Source of the DNA: Pseudomonas californiensis
GTDB lineage: Bacteria; Pseudomonadota; Gammaproteobacteria; Pseudomonadales; Pseudomonadaceae
Length of the DNA: 64,000 bases
Reading direction: 5' to 3'
NCBI RefSeq assembly: GCF_021147775.1
Contig: NZ_JAGTPK010000007.1
Coordinates: forward strand, 161,524-225,523
Positions 10,401-24,392 of the stretch are shown here, one piece after another. The notes beneath the pieces were generated by a model. The model was not told the origin of the DNA and searched no databases. It worked only from the letters and a program-made list of their open reading frames with translations. Each line of letters begins with the position of its first letter. Position 1 is the stretch's first letter. Position numbers and translations under genes: made by a program.

Positions 10401-11359
10401 GTAGCACCCTCGTCGCGGATCTCGCCACCAGAGCCAGTTGATGCGCCCGGGAACGGAGCAATGGCGGTCGGATGGTTGTGAGTCTCGACCTTCATCAGAA
10501 TGTGCACAGGTTCCTGCACCGCGCCGTACTGACGGGTTTCAGGATCCGGGAAGAAGCGGCCGGCGACGCTGCCGACGATCACCGAGGCGTTGTCCTTGTA
10601 AGCGGACAGCACGCCTTCACTGTGCATCTGATAGGTGTTCTTGATCATGCCGAACAGGCTTTTCTCCTGACTTTCGCCATCAATATCCCAACTCGCGTTG
10701 AAGATCTTGTGGCGGCAGTGCTCGGAGTTCGCCTGCGCGAACATCATCAGTTCGATGTCATGAGGGTTGCGACCCAGACCATTGAAGCTAGTCACCAGAT
10801 AGTCGATCTCGTCTTCAGCCAGGGCTAGACCCAGTTCGACATTCGCTTTTTCCAGCGCAGCGCGACCGCCACTCAGGATGTCGATAGCGGTCAGCGGCTT
10901 GGGCTGGGCGTGACTGAACAGACCGGCGGCCTGTTCGTGGTCGCTCAGGACCAATTGAGTCATGCGGTCGTGCAGCCCATCGGCAATAAGCTGAGCGTTA
11001 GCATCGCTGAACTGACCCGCCACATAAAAGGCTATCCCGCGCTCGATGCGCTGAATCTTGGCCAGGCCGCAATTGCGGGCGATGTCACTGGCCTTGCTCG
11101 ACCAGGGCGAAATAGTGCCAAACCGCGGCAAGACCAGAAACAGACGGCCGCTCGGCTCTTGAACAGGCACACTCGGGCCGTACTTCAGGAGTCGGTCGAG
11201 AACCTGCTGTTCTTCGCTGGTCAGAACGTCGGTGACGTCGGCGAAGTGAGCGAATTCAGCGTACAAGCCACTGACAGCTGAAACTTTTTGTTTCAGTTGT
11301 TCTAGTAATTTGCTGTGGCGGAAGGCAGAAAGGGCAGGAGCACCGCGCAGGATCAACAT
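7463..11359 (-). CDS. purL: Phosphoribosylformylglycinamidine synthase (FGAM synthetase), large type
   Basis: A 1298-residue single-chain enzyme that converts FGAR, glutamine and ATP to FGAM in purine synthesis. Order of domains: N-terminal PurS-like part, linker, two PurM-like ATP-binding halves, then a class I glutamine amidotransferase whose nucleophile Cys lies in [13 protein letters not shown]. The C-terminal catalytic residues lie near AHGEGHAEF. The start is placed at ATG 11359 ([13 protein letters not shown]), 15 codons inside the longest frame. This gives the usual family length, and a TAGAAT -10-like element at 11403-11408 would put transcription start inside the longer frame. Confidence 0.96.
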   Translation of the reverse strand: MLILRGAPALSAFRHSKLLEQLKQKVSAVSGLYAEFAHFADVTDVLTSEEQQVLDRLLKYGPSVPVQEPSGRLFLVLPRFGTISPWSSKASDIARNCGLAKIQRIERGIAFYVAGQFSDANAQLIADGLHDRMTQLVLSDHEQAAGLFSHAQPKPLTAIDILSGGRAALEKANVELGLALAEDEIDYLVTSFNGLGRNPHDIELMMFAQANSEHCRHKIFNASWDIDGESQEKSLFGMIKNTYQMHSEGVLSAYKDNASVIVGSVAGRFFPDPETRQYGAVQEPVHILMKVETHNHPTAIAPFPGASTGSGGEIRDEGATGRGAKPKAGLTGFTVSNLQIPGFVQPWEVPYGKPDRIVTALDIMIEGPLGGAAFNNEFGRPALTGYFRTFEQSITTPHGDEVRGYHKPIMLAGGMGNIREDHVQKGEITVGSKLIVLGGPAMLIGLGGGAASSMATGTSSADLDFASVQRENPEMERRCQEVIDRCWQLGDRNPISFIHDVGAGGLSNAFPELVNDGGRGGRFELRNVPNDEPGMAPLEIWSNESQERYVLAVGVEDFDRFKAICERERCPFAVVGEATAEPQLTVTDSHFGNSPVDMPLEVLLGKAPRMHRSVEREDEIGDDFDPSTLDIEESVQRVLRHPAVASKSFLITIGDRSITGLVARDQMVGPWQVPVADCAVTATSFDVNTGEAMAMGERTPLALLDAPASGRMAIGETLTNIAASRIARLSDIKLSANWMSAAGHPGEDARLYDTVKAVGMELCPELGITIPVGKDSMSMKTRWSDEGTEKSVTSPLSLIVTGFAPVVDIRQTLTPELRMDKGITDLILIDLGRGQNRMGASILAQTHGKLGRVAPDVDDAEDLKAFFAVVQGLNADGHILSYHDRSDGGLLVSTLEMAFAGHCGLNLHLDGLADNASELSAILFNEELGAVIQVRQDATPLVLAQFSAAGLADCVAVIGQPVNNDQVSISYGGEPVFTGQRRLLQRQWAETSYQIQRLRDNAECADQEFDALLEEDNPGLTVKLGFDVNDDIAAPYIKTGVRPQVAVLREQGVNGQVEMAAAFDRAGFNAIDVHMSDILAGRVDLNDFKGMVACGGFSYGDVLGAGEGWAKSALFNSRARDAFQGFFERTDSFTLGVCNGCQMLSNLHELIPGSEFWPHFVRNRSEQFEARVAMVQIQESPSIFLQGMAGSRMPIAIAHGEGHAEFRNADALLEADVSGTVALRFVDSHGKVTEAYPANPNGSPRGIGGLTTLDGRVTIMMPHPERVFRAVQNSWRPEEWNEDGAWMRMFRNARAWVN

Positions 11360-11427
11360 CTTCGGGACAGCCTCGGGAAGGGGGTGTGCTTTGAGGCCAC
11401 GCATTCTAGCCTAAAGCGGACCTTTGA

Positions 11428-13576
<2,149 letters not shown>

Positions 13577-13577
<1 letters not shown>

Positions 13578-14950
13578 CAGGACACCTCAATCGCAGCCAT
13601 CAGGCCGGTTTCCATGTGGTCGATCACGTGGCAGTGAAACATCCACACGCCAGGGTTATCCGCCACCAGCGCCACCCGCGCGCGCTCATTACGACCCAGA
13701 AGAAAGGTATCAGTAAAATAAGGCGTGATCTTGCGACGATTGGACGCGATCACCTTGAAACTCATGCCATGCAGGTGAATCGGGTGCTGATACTGGGTCA
13801 TGTTTTTCAGTTCGAATATGTAACTCTTGCCCAACTGCAGTTTGGCGATAGGACGATCGGCACAGGTCTTGTCGGTAATGTCCCAGGCTTCGCCATTGAT
13901 CTGCCACAGGCTGGGTGGCTTGCCGTTGTCGGCGTTGACTGACACGGAGCCTACCCATTCAAAGTTGAAATTGATTTTTTCGGCGCTTGCCAGATCCGGT
14001 TCGGCGACGGGATTGGCTGGCAGCTCGGGTGGCCATTGACCCGGCGCGTCATTATTGGCGACCGAGCGGAAGGTCCCCAGCCGGACCGGCCCATTGCGCA
14101 ACGCGATCTCTTTGCCAACCGCTGGCGCCTTGATTGCCAGACAGATGCGCATCCCAGGGCCAAGCCAGTATTCGTCGCCAAACGGACGTGGCGCGACCGG
14201 GTTGCCGTCCAGCGCATAGATCTGCGCCTCAGCGTCAGGCAGGTTGAGTCGATAGGTCACGGTATTGTCGAGGTTAAGCAGACGCACCCGGGTGATCTGC
14301 CCGGCTGGCAGCTCGATGACCGCCTGCGGCACACCGTTGAGCGTTGAAAGCCGCCCTGCAGTGCCTTCACGCGCGGCTTCGCGCAGCACGCTGAACTCGG
14401 TAAAAGCACCCTGTTCATCCACGTGCCAGCTTTTCAGGCTGACGGTGCGTTCGTGCAGAAAACCGGTGGGCTCGCGCTCTTCAACGATCAATGGCCCGAC
14501 CAGCCCGCGCCCCAGCTCTTCGCTGCTGCTGACGTGTGGGTGATACCAATAGCTGCCGGCGTCCGGCACGCGGAATTTGTAATCAAAATATTCGCCCGGC
14601 TTGACCGGCAGTTGCGACACATACGGCACGCCGTCCATCTCCAGCGGCAACCGAATGCCGTGCCAGTGAATGGTCGTCTCAACCGGCAATTGGTTGATAA
14701 AGCGCAACCGCAGCCACTCACCCTGACGCACTCGCAACTCGGTCCCTGGCGCAGAACCGCCAAACGCCCATGCCGGGGTCTTGTGACCCGGAACCAGCTC
14801 AACATCCAGTGGAGCGGCGATCAGCACAAAGTCTGACCCTGCCTCCGAAGCCCGACGCCCCATCCAGTAACGCGAAGCACCGCCCGCGCCAAGGCCAACC
14901 ACGGCAAGACCGGCGATACCACCGAGGATTTGGCGACGGGTGAAGGACAT
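13577..14950 (-). CDS. Multicopper oxidase, Tat-exported
   Basis: A 457-residue periplasmic oxidase. The start chosen is ATG 14950, giving a twin-arginine signal (MSFTRRQILGGIAGLAVVG) that the longer frame would bury. Copper-binding motifs are all present: HWHG (TIHWHGIRLP), HPH (YWYHPHVSS), HPIHLHG, and C-terminal FHCHVIDHMETGL. That makes it a complete laccase-like three-domain enzyme. I see no Met-rich segment as in CueO, so a role in copper detoxification is possible but unproven. It is the first gene of a unit with tadA. Confidence 0.88.
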
Positions 14951-15217
14951 AAACAGCAGAACCTCAAAAACGAATGCGGGCGGCATCCGGTACAGGATGC
15001 GAGGGGCGAATACGATACACCTGCCGCTGGGGAAAGATAAGAACGATTGACGATTACTGCCCTGGTTTCCTGAGAAACGAAGGCAGCATTTGCTCTCAGA
15101 CTCGCACCTCGACTCGCTTCAGCCATTCATAATCCTTCGGGGTTGCATCAGCAGTGAGGGCTAGTGCGTAAACCAGCAATCAGTGATGCATACCGATGGC
15201 ATGCTGCGACTGGGCCC

Positions 15218-16003
15218 TCAGGCGGGCGCCTTGATTTTTTGCCGGCCTCTGGACCGGCTCTCGTGGTAAGCAGATACGCCCAGATAGGCCGCCAGTTCGC
15301 AGGCTTGTTGGCGATCCTGTTTGCCATCGTGGTGCCGGGCGACCAGCAGCGTTCCATTTTCGTAGACGATGAAAGTACGGTAACTGAGCACGCGTGCGAA
15401 ATCGCATCTGATCACCACGCGCTGGGGCGTATGGAGGGCGCCGTTGACGCCCGCCACCTTTGCCTTGCCGGCAGGATCGACAATGAGCGATGTGCGTTGA
15501 TAGATGCCCCTCGCCAACCGGTACGCCGTAAGCAACAGCACCAGACTGCCGAACAGCGAACCCGCCCATGCCTTGCTCGGGTCATCCTCGGGTGACGAGG
15601 ACGTAAAGAGCAGCCACATCGCGATCAATGCCAACGGAACCTGACGAAGCAGCACCGGGAAGATAAGACGCAACAAGCCCAGCTTCGGTCTCAAGACCTT
15701 ATAAGTCGGAACAGGTGGCGGTGGTGGTTCAAGGCTGAGGAATGGCTCGAGCACCCTGCTAGCCTTGGCTATCAACTCAGCGTCAAGACCAGGGTTCGCT
15801 GGCTCGTTCTCGACCAGCAGCATGATCCCCAGGTAATGCTCCAGATGCAGGGTAATCACCCCACCGTCCACCGCCAGGTCCCAGTAACGCTGGTCCAGCC
15901 CATCTGCTTGCACTACCCACTCGCCCCCAAGCTCACGCTCCATCACCGCAGCGATGGCATTGAATAACGTCCAGTCAGAAACATCGCTGATATGCAGTTC
16001 CAT
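15218..16003 (-). CDS. Uncharacterised membrane protein
   Basis: A 261-residue protein I do not recognise. The first 95 residues look soluble and acidic (MELHISDVSDWTLFNAIAAV). A proline-rich joint (EPPPPPVPTYK) follows, then two membrane helices (about 115-135 and 148-163) and a soluble C-terminal half ending in basic residues (RSRGRQKIKAPA). That half contains VIRCDFARVLSYRTFIVYEN. There is no signal peptide. The gene stands alone between the multicopper oxidase and the hydrolase. Codon use looks like its neighbours, so it is probably a real gene. Confidence 0.6.
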   Translation of the reverse strand: MELHISDVSDWTLFNAIAAVMERELGGEWVVQADGLDQRYWDLAVDGGVITLHLEHYLGIMLLVENEPANPGLDAELIAKASRVLEPFLSLEPPPPPVPTYKVLRPKLGLLRLIFPVLLRQVPLALIAMWLLFTSSSPEDDPSKAWAGSLFGSLVLLLTAYRLARGIYQRTSLIVDPAGKAKVAGVNGALHTPQRVVIRCDFARVLSYRTFIVYENGTLLVARHHDGKQDRQQACELAAYLGVSAYHESRSRGRQKIKAPA

Positions 16004-16339
16004 GAGTGCCTTCGCAGTAGGCCGATCAGTCGCGGCGTGATGATAGAGGGTGAGGACAGGAAGAAGAGTCGATAACTCAGACGCCCCCCAGCGGGGAGAT
16101 TACAGAACTTTTGGCGCATTCCTATCGCCGCCCACGATTTGGTTATAGCGGGTCGCGGTACGCGAGCTGCCTGCTTTCAATCACATACGTTTGCTTCTGG
16201 CTGGTAGCACCGCCTGCTGCACAGGTACTTTCAGCCAACCGCAGACATCACAGACTTCCGTCGACATTCCCGGCAAATCCTGATGACAGTGAAGATGTGT
16301 CAGATATGCCGGGGCTGGTAAAACGCCGCAGTGTCCGTC
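16004..16339. other. 336-bp gap, no gene seen
   Basis: The interval between the unknown membrane protein and the hydrolase holds no gene I can support; a 90-codon frame from 16111 runs into the hydrolase antisense and has no recognisable product. A loose inverted repeat CCCGGCA (16269-16275) / TGCCGGG (16307-16313) is the only structure noted. Confidence 0.4.
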
Positions 16340-17281
16340 TTAACGGATGTTATTGTCCAGAAACTCGCGAATCACCGGAATGATCTGTTTGCCGTGGGTT
16401 TCAAGTGCGAAATGTCCAGTGTCATAGAAACGAACGTCTGCCTTGGGCAAATCGCGCTTCCAGGCTTGGGCACCGGCCGGCAGGAAGAACGGATCGTTCT
16501 TGCCCCACACCGCCAGCAATGGCGGCTGGTACTTGCGGAAGTATTCTTGAAAGGTTGGATACATCGCTACGTTCGTGGCGTAATCCAACAACAGGTCCAG
16601 CTGAATTTCCGCATTGCCAGGTCGCGATATCTGAAGCCCTTCCAACGTGTAACCGTCTGGCGACACGGCGCTCTTGTCGGTCACGCCTTCAAGGTATTGC
16701 CATTTGATTGAGGCTGGTGTCGGGAAGTCAAGCACAGCCTCCCGGTTCTGCGGCGTCGGCTCCTTCCAATACCGCTGAATAGGCGCCCAGCCATCGCCCA
16801 ACCCTTCCTCATAAGCATTGCCGTTCTGGGAAACAATTGCGCTCACCCGTTCAGGATGGGCAACAGCCATGCGCCAGCCCACAGGAGCGCCGTAGTCGTG
16901 GACCATCAATGCATATTTATCGAGTTTGAGCTGCTCGGTGAACTGGCCGATGGTCTTCGCCAGTTGTGTGAAGGTGTACGCGTACTGACCCCTGACCGGG
17001 GCTTCGGTGAAACCAAACGCAGGCAAGTCCGGGGCGATTACATGATAGCGATCGGCCAAGGCGGGCATCAGATCACGGAACATGAATGACGACGCCGCGA
17101 AGCCGTGGAGCAACAACACGGTGGGTGCCTTGGGGTCGCCGGCCTCACGGTAGAACACTTTCACATCACCGACTTGCTCATAGCGGTAATGAACTGTGCT
17201 GTCGACATTGGCAGCCTGCGCACCACCAGCAAGCAGAGATGCCGTGAGCCCAGCCGCTGCGATTGATTTTGAAGATGTCAT
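16340..17281 (-). CDS. Exported alpha/beta hydrolase with Asp nucleophile
   Basis: A 313-residue protein with a cleavable signal peptide (about residues 1-23, ending GGAQA). The oxyanion stretch is LLLHGFAASSF. The nucleophile elbow reads VHDYGAPVG, so the nucleophile is D129 as in haloalkane dehalogenases and epoxide hydrolases, not serine. The remaining triad is likely D263 (GKNDPFF) and H290 (DTGHFALE). Such an enzyme would act in the periplasm on epoxides or haloalkane-like esters; the substrate is unknown. It is divergent from a CGNR regulator and probably controlled by it. Confidence 0.82.
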   Translation of the reverse strand: MTSSKSIAAAGLTASLLAGGAQAANVDSTVHYRYEQVGDVKVFYREAGDPKAPTVLLLHGFAASSFMFRDLMPALADRYHVIAPDLPAFGFTEAPVRGQYAYTFTQLAKTIGQFTEQLKLDKYALMVHDYGAPVGWRMAVAHPERVSAIVSQNGNAYEEGLGDGWAPIQRYWKEPTPQNREAVLDFPTPASIKWQYLEGVTDKSAVSPDGYTLEGLQISRPGNAEIQLDLLLDYATNVAMYPTFQEYFRKYQPPLLAVWGKNDPFFLPAGAQAWKRDLPKADVRFYDTGHFALETHGKQIIPVIREFLDNNIR

Positions 17282-17371
17282 GGTAACTCCTAGTAACCTT
17301 TAAAGTGGAGATTTGAAGGTTACGGATTAATTTGGTAACCTGTCAATCAAATTTTATGAGTTACAAGCCGC
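17282..17371. promoter_or_regulatory. Divergent control region with GTAACC inverted repeats
   Basis: Ninety bases separate the hydrolase and CGNR regulator starts. GTAACCTT (17293-17300) and AAGGTTAC (17316-17323) form a perfect inverted repeat, and a third copy, GGTAACC, lies at 17334-17340. This is a likely operator for the CGNR protein; the assignment is inference from position. Confidence 0.55.
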
Positions 17372-17956
17372 ATGAATTCCACCAGCGCTTCTTCCGCCGC
17401 CCTCTTCCTGGCTGACAACCTTGCCCTGGATTTCATCAACAGCGAGTACGGTGTAGGTGAACAACGCCATGACTGCCTTGCCGACGATCAAGGCGTTGCG
17501 AACTGGCTCAACACGGCCGGACAGCTGCCCAGGCTCGTTGAACAGAAAGTCCCACACGGACTGCTGGCGAAAGCCCGTGAGCTTCGCGACTGTTCAAGGG
17601 CGGTAGTGAACGCGGCAATGGAAGGCACTACCGTCGATCTCACGCTGATCAATCAGGTGCTTGAAGCGGGTCGCCCGGTGAGGAAGCTGGAATGGGATAA
17701 CGAGGTGCAGCAGTTCCGCGTCGGCGTTCACCAAAGGGATGCCAGCGCGGCGAGTTTGCTCTGGCCGGTGGCCGAATCCCTGGTGAGGCTGGTCACGAGC
17801 GACAAGTTCGAATTCGTTCGCCAATGCGAGGCGCATGACTGCGTTCTGCTCTTCCACGACCTGAGCAAATCGCACCGCCGCCGCTGGTGCAGCATGGCGA
17901 CCTGCGGCAATCGCATGAAAGTGGCAGCGTTTCGTTCCAGGAAGAAACCTGAATAG
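17372..17956 (+). CDS. CGNR zinc-finger transcriptional regulator
   Basis: A 194-residue protein with an N-terminal ABATE (stress-response sensor-like) domain, starting near LFLADNLALDFINSEYG. It ends in a CGNR zinc finger with cysteines in RQCEAHDC and RRWCSMATCGNRMK, followed by a basic tail (FRSRKKPE). Proteins of this build bind DNA and are usually local regulators. Its only neighbour is the divergent exported hydrolase, so that gene is the likely target. No strong ribosome site precedes ATG 17372. Confidence 0.82.
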   Translation: MNSTSASSAALFLADNLALDFINSEYGVGEQRHDCLADDQGVANWLNTAGQLPRLVEQKVPHGLLAKARELRDCSRAVVNAAMEGTTVDLTLINQVLEAGRPVRKLEWDNEVQQFRVGVHQRDASAASLLWPVAESLVRLVTSDKFEFVRQCEAHDCVLLFHDLSKSHRRRWCSMATCGNRMKVAAFRSRKKPE

Positions 17957-18076
17957 GGCCGGTTAAAGTACAAGCTGCCGGTCGAAAGCCGAGGGCAAAA
18001 AACATACTCAGCAGCACCCTGCACGCGGTGCCTGGCGATGCAGAAGGCTACCTGAATTTGCCAGACCCAAAAAGCC

Positions 18077-18099
18077 AAAAAGCCCGCAATTACGCGGGC
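18077..18099 (-). terminator. Rho-independent terminator of guaBA
   Basis: On the minus strand GCCCGC / GCGGGC (18082-18099) forms a stem with a 6-base loop followed by TTTTT, 50 bases after the guaA stop. Confidence 0.75.
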
Positions 18100-18147
18100 T
18101 TCAGGGCATTTTTTGCTAGATCGTGCCGGACGATGCCGGACGTCCAA

Positions 18148-19725
18148 TCATTCCCACTCAATCGTCGCAGGCGGCTTGCTCGAGACGTCATAGGTCACGC
18201 GGGAGATGCCTTCGATTTCGTTGATGATGCGGCCGCTGACGACTTCCAGCAGTTCGTAAGGCAGGTGTGCCCAACGAGCGGTCATGAAGTCGATGGTTTC
18301 AACGGCGCGCAGCGCAACGACCCAGGCGTAGCGGCGACCATCGCCGACCACACCGACCGATTTCACCGGCTGGAAGACGACGAATGCCTGGCTGACCTTG
18401 TGGTACCAGTCGGCCTTGCGCAGTTCTTCGATGAAGATGTGGTCGGCGCGACGCAGGATGTCGGCGTATTCCTTCTTCACTTCACCGAGGATGCGCACGC
18501 CCAGGCCTGGACCCGGGAATGGGTGGCGGTAGACCATGTCGTACGGCAGGCCCAGTTCGAGGCCCAGACGGCGGACTTCGTCCTTGAACAGCTCGCGCAG
18601 TGGCTCGACCAGCTTGAGGTTCATTTCTTCCGGCAGGCCGCCCACGTTGTGGTGCGACTTGATGACGTGAGCCTTGCCGCTTTTCGCGCCAGCCGACTCG
18701 ATCACGTCCGGGTAGATGGTGCCCTGAGCGAGGTACTTGATATTGTCCAGTTTGCAGGATTCGGCATCGAACACATCGATGAAGGTACGACCGATGATCT
18801 TGCGCTTCTTCTCTGGATCGCTCTCGCCTTCCAGGTTGTTCAGAAACTGCTCTTCGGCGTTGGCGCGGATGACCTTGACGCCCATGTTCTCGGCGAACAT
18901 GGCCATCACTTGCTCGCCTTCGTGCAGACGCAGCAGACCGTTATCAACGAACACGCAGGTCAGTTGATCACCAATGGCCTTGTGCAGCAGCGCCGCGACC
19001 ACAGAAGAGTCAACGCCACCGGACAGGCCCAGCAGCACGTTGTCAGTGCCAACCTGGGCACGAATGGTGGCGATGGCATCGTCAGCAATGTGCGACGGCG
19101 TCCACAGTGCTTCGCAACCGCAGATGTCGAGGATAAAGCGCGACAGGATGCGGCCACCCTGTTTGGTGTGGGTCACTTCCGGGTGGAACTGCACACCGTA
19201 GTAGCCTCGGGTGTCGTCAGCCATACCGGCGATCGGGCAGCTCGGGGTGCTGGCCAGAACGTGGAAGCCTTCCGGGATCTCGGTAACCTTGTCACCGTGG
19301 CTCATCCAGACGTCGAGGCCGAATACGCCGTCGGCGTCGATGTGGTCTTCGATACCGTCCAGTACGCGGCTCTTGCCGACCACGTCGACGCGGGCGTAAC
19401 CGAACTCGCGCAGGTCGGAACCTTCAACGCGACCGCCGAGCTGCTCGGCCATGGTCTGCATGCCGTAGCAAATGCCGAAGACCGGTACGTTGAGGTCGAA
19501 CACTGCCTGTGGCGCGCGCGGGCTGTCGGCTTCGTGCACGGACTCGGGACCGCCGGCGAGGATGATCCCGCGCGGAGCGAATTCGCGAATCGCTTCATCG
19601 TCCATGTCGAACGGGTGCAGCTCGCAGTACACACCGATTTCGCGCACGCGGCGGGCGATCAGTTGGGTGTACTGGGAACCGAAATCGAGGATCAGGATAC
19701 GGTGGGCGTGAATGTCGAGGGCCAT
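18148..19725 (-). CDS. guaA: GMP synthase (glutamine-hydrolysing)
   Basis: A 525-residue cytosolic enzyme that aminates XMP to GMP with glutamine and ATP. It has an N-terminal class I amidotransferase with nucleophile C86 ([14 protein letters not shown]), then an ATP pyrophosphatase domain with P-loop [17 protein letters not shown]. The C-terminal dimerisation domain ends in PATIEWE. It follows guaB by 105 bases on the same strand and ends at a clear terminator, giving a guaBA operon. Confidence 0.97.
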   Translation of the reverse strand: MALDIHAHRILILDFGSQYTQLIARRVREIGVYCELHPFDMDDEAIREFAPRGIILAGGPESVHEADSPRAPQAVFDLNVPVFGICYGMQTMAEQLGGRVEGSDLREFGYARVDVVGKSRVLDGIEDHIDADGVFGLDVWMSHGDKVTEIPEGFHVLASTPSCPIAGMADDTRGYYGVQFHPEVTHTKQGGRILSRFILDICGCEALWTPSHIADDAIATIRAQVGTDNVLLGLSGGVDSSVVAALLHKAIGDQLTCVFVDNGLLRLHEGEQVMAMFAENMGVKVIRANAEEQFLNNLEGESDPEKKRKIIGRTFIDVFDAESCKLDNIKYLAQGTIYPDVIESAGAKSGKAHVIKSHHNVGGLPEEMNLKLVEPLRELFKDEVRRLGLELGLPYDMVYRHPFPGPGLGVRILGEVKKEYADILRRADHIFIEELRKADWYHKVSQAFVVFQPVKSVGVVGDGRRYAWVVALRAVETIDFMTARWAHLPYELLEVVSGRIINEIEGISRVTYDVSSKPPATIEWE

Positions 19726-19830
19726 GACTCATTCTCGTCAAAAAACAGAAACGACACGGGGCTGCGTCAACAGCCCCGGCCATGAAACTTGCTGGGTTGC
19801 AGCGTGGCACAAACCACGCTGCACACCTGA

Positions 19831-21944
<2,114 letters not shown>

Positions 21945-22015
21945 GGCAGTGTCGCTGAAAGCTGTGTGAGGCGGCAGCTTAATCCGCCATCGTCTGAGGT
22001 CAAGGTCAATCTCGA

Positions 22016-22795
22016 TCACCCTGTAATGTAGCGCCCTATCAACGCGATGCCGCTGACCAGCACCAGCCAGGTCACCAGCCGTACAAAGGCCTCCCTGGAA
22101 AGCCTGCTCACCAGCGACCGCCCTGACCAGGAACCCAGCAACATGGCGGGTAGCAGGCAGGCACCCAGCACCAGCAGCGGAATTTCCGCATAGACACCAG
22201 CAATCACAAACAGGCTCAGGCGGACCACTGTGCTGCAACTGATCAGCGCACTTTGTGTGGCCCTCGCCTGCTCTTTGGACGCAAGCCGGCTGTTCAGGTA
22301 GAGGGCGTATAGAAAACCGCCGCTGCCGAACAGCGCACCGAACAATCCGCCGATGGTGCCCATGGGAATCGCCCATCCGGCAGACAATTGCGCCGGTCGG
22401 AGCTTCACCGCCAGGCTGTACAGCGCGTAAGCCGTGACAAAAATGCCCATCAATAACAGCAGCAGGTCTGACTTGAGGTTGAGCAGAAACACCACTCCCA
22501 CCGTGCAGCCTGTTGCCATGCAAGGCAGCAGCCGCAACAACTCGGACCGCACCACCGACTGGCGTGCTGGAAGCAGGTTGCCGAACGCAGCCAGAAAATC
22601 CAGCATCACCAGCAAAGGAATGATCCGCGACAGCGGCATGAAGTGAATCAGGATGGGCCCAGCCACCAGCGCTGTGCCGAAACCGGCAACGCCGAACACT
22701 ATATAAGCTGCGAGTACGCTCAGTTCGATCAGCAACCAGTCAAGCGGCGTGAAGCCGAGTTGCGTGAATGCCTGCGCCACATCGAAAACAGCCAC
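22016..22795 (-). CDS. TauE/SafE-family sulfite/anion exporter
   Basis: A 259-residue inner-membrane protein with about eight hydrophobic segments. The family pattern AYIVFGVAGFGTALVAGPIL near the N-terminus and the mid-protein GTIGGLFGALFGSGGFLYA identify TauE/SafE. Members export sulfite, sulfoacetate or other C2-sulfonates. No sulfur-metabolism gene lies next to it, so the substrate is unknown. It is divergent from xseA. Confidence 0.82.
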   Translation of the reverse strand: MAVFDVAQAFTQLGFTPLDWLLIELSVLAAYIVFGVAGFGTALVAGPILIHFMPLSRIIPLLVMLDFLAAFGNLLPARQSVVRSELLRLLPCMATGCTVGVVFLLNLKSDLLLLLMGIFVTAYALYSLAVKLRPAQLSAGWAIPMGTIGGLFGALFGSGGFLYALYLNSRLASKEQARATQSALISCSTVVRLSLFVIAGVYAEIPLLVLGACLLPAMLLGSWSGRSLVSRLSREAFVRLVTWLVLVSGIALIGRYITG

Positions 22796-23005
22796 CGGCT
22801 TTCCTCCCTGAAAACTTTACTGAATCATCGACCATCAAAACGGCCTGATGGGCTGCAATGACTGTGCATCAAGTCTCGTCAGAAAACTATCCAATGCCTT
22901 GAAAGTCGACGCAGGCCAACCCGAAGCGCGATGTACACAGCCCCCGGACCGGGGAACCGACATGCGCGGATGCGCTGAAAGCCTATTGCCTTTATGATGC
23001 CCGCC

Positions 23006-24385
23006 ATGATCAAAGACCCTTTCGCAAGACTCGGCCTCGACCGGGAAGTCCTTACTGTCAGCCAGCTCAACGGCCGCGCGCGGGTGTTGCTGGAGGACGT
23101 GTTCAGCAGCATCTGGGTCGAGGGCGAGATATCCAACCTCTCGCGCCCGGCTTCGGGCCACGTGTACTTCACCCTGAAGGACTCTGGTGCTCAAGTGCGT
23201 TGCGCGCTGTTTCGTCAGAGCGCAGCCCGCGTCAGGCAAGCGCTCAAGGACGGCTTGCAGGTCAAGGTACGCGGCAAGGTTTCGCTGTTCGAAGGCCGTG
23301 GTGATTACCAGTTGATCCTCGATACGGTCGAGCCTGCCGGCGATGGTGCACTGCGTCTGGCCTTCGATGCCCTCAAAGCCAAGCTGAGCGATGAAGGACT
23401 GTTCAGCGCCGAACGCAAGGTCGCACTTCCGCTGCACCCGCAACGCATCGGGATCATCAGCTCGCCCACCGGTGCGGTCATTCGCGACATCATCAGTGTG
23501 TTCCGCCGCCGCGCACCGCGCGTCGAGCTGACACTGATCCCGACCGCCGTTCAAGGACGCGAGGCTATCAATCAGATAGTTCGCGCTTTGAAACTGGCTG
23601 ACTCCAGAGGCTTCGACGCATTGATCCTGGCCCGTGGCGGCGGCTCGCTAGAAGACCTGTGGTGCTTTAACGAAGAGGCTGTCGCCCGCGCCATCGATGC
23701 CTGTGTCACGCCCATCGTCAGTGCGGTAGGCCATGAAACCGACGTATCGATCAGTGACTTCGTCGCTGATGTGCGTGCGCCAACGCCCTCCGCTGCTGCA
23801 GAACTGCTGGCGCCGGACTCCAGCGATCTGCATCGCCGCGTCGATAATCTGCACCGTCGGCTGGTGAGCCGGATGCAGGACAGGCTGATGCGTGAACGGC
23901 TGCGCCTGGACGGCATCTCGCGCCGCTTGCGTCACCCTGGTGAGCGTCTGCGTCAGCAGGCTCAGCGCCTGGATGACCTGGACATGCGTCTGCGTCGCGC
24001 CTTCGAACAGAACATGCATACGCGCAAGGTTCGCCTCGCGCACATGGAAAGCCGTCTGGCCGCGCAACATCCAGGGCGTACCCTGGCGTTTCTGCGTCAG
24101 CGTCTGGAGGTGCTGGCCGAACGCCTGCCTCGCGCCATTCGCGAACAGATCAAGACCCGCAAACTGCAACTGCAAAGCCAGATGCAGACACTCAATGTGG
24201 TCAGTCCGCTGGCCACACTGGGACGCGGCTACAGCATCCTCCTCGATGAACGCGGGCAAGCGATCCGCAATGCAGCGCAAACCCGAACTGGCCAGCGCCT
24301 GACGGCAAAGCTCGGTGAAGGCGAACTGCAAGTACGCGTCGAAGACAACCACCTCACGCCCGTGACCCTTTCTCTTCTGGACTGA
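23006..24385 (+). CDS. xseA: Exodeoxyribonuclease VII large subunit
   Basis: A 459-residue cytosolic nuclease subunit that degrades single-stranded DNA to small oligonucleotides together with XseB (not in the window). The N-terminal OB fold contains VEGEISNLSRPASGHVYFTL. The catalytic region includes IGIISSPTGAVIRDI, LARGGGSLEDLW and AVGHETDVSISDFVADVRAPTP (conserved residues split across these blocks). A long Arg/Leu-rich coiled coil follows to the C-terminus. ATG 23006 (MIKDPFARLGLDRE) is preferred over two ATG codons just upstream. Confidence 0.95.
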   Translation: MIKDPFARLGLDREVLTVSQLNGRARVLLEDVFSSIWVEGEISNLSRPASGHVYFTLKDSGAQVRCALFRQSAARVRQALKDGLQVKVRGKVSLFEGRGDYQLILDTVEPAGDGALRLAFDALKAKLSDEGLFSAERKVALPLHPQRIGIISSPTGAVIRDIISVFRRRAPRVELTLIPTAVQGREAINQIVRALKLADSRGFDALILARGGGSLEDLWCFNEEAVARAIDACVTPIVSAVGHETDVSISDFVADVRAPTPSAAAELLAPDSSDLHRRVDNLHRRLVSRMQDRLMRERLRLDGISRRLRHPGERLRQQAQRLDDLDMRLRRAFEQNMHTRKVRLAHMESRLAAQHPGRTLAFLRQRLEVLAERLPRAIREQIKTRKLQLQSQMQTLNVVSPLATLGRGYSILLDERGQAIRNAAQTRTGQRLTAKLGEGELQVRVEDNHLTPVTLSLLD

Positions 24386-24392
24386 CTGCCCA

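Noticed and set aside
8138..10441. 461- and 304-codon plus-strand frames
   Set aside because: Antisense shadows of purL.
16111..16383. 90-codon frame in the gap before the hydrolase gene
   Set aside because: No family, no ribosome site, and it runs into the hydrolase gene on the other strand.
21945..22523. Upstream extension of the zinc-ribbon frame
   Set aside because: It runs in another frame through the TauE/SafE gene; ATG 21944 gives a plausible stand-alone protein.
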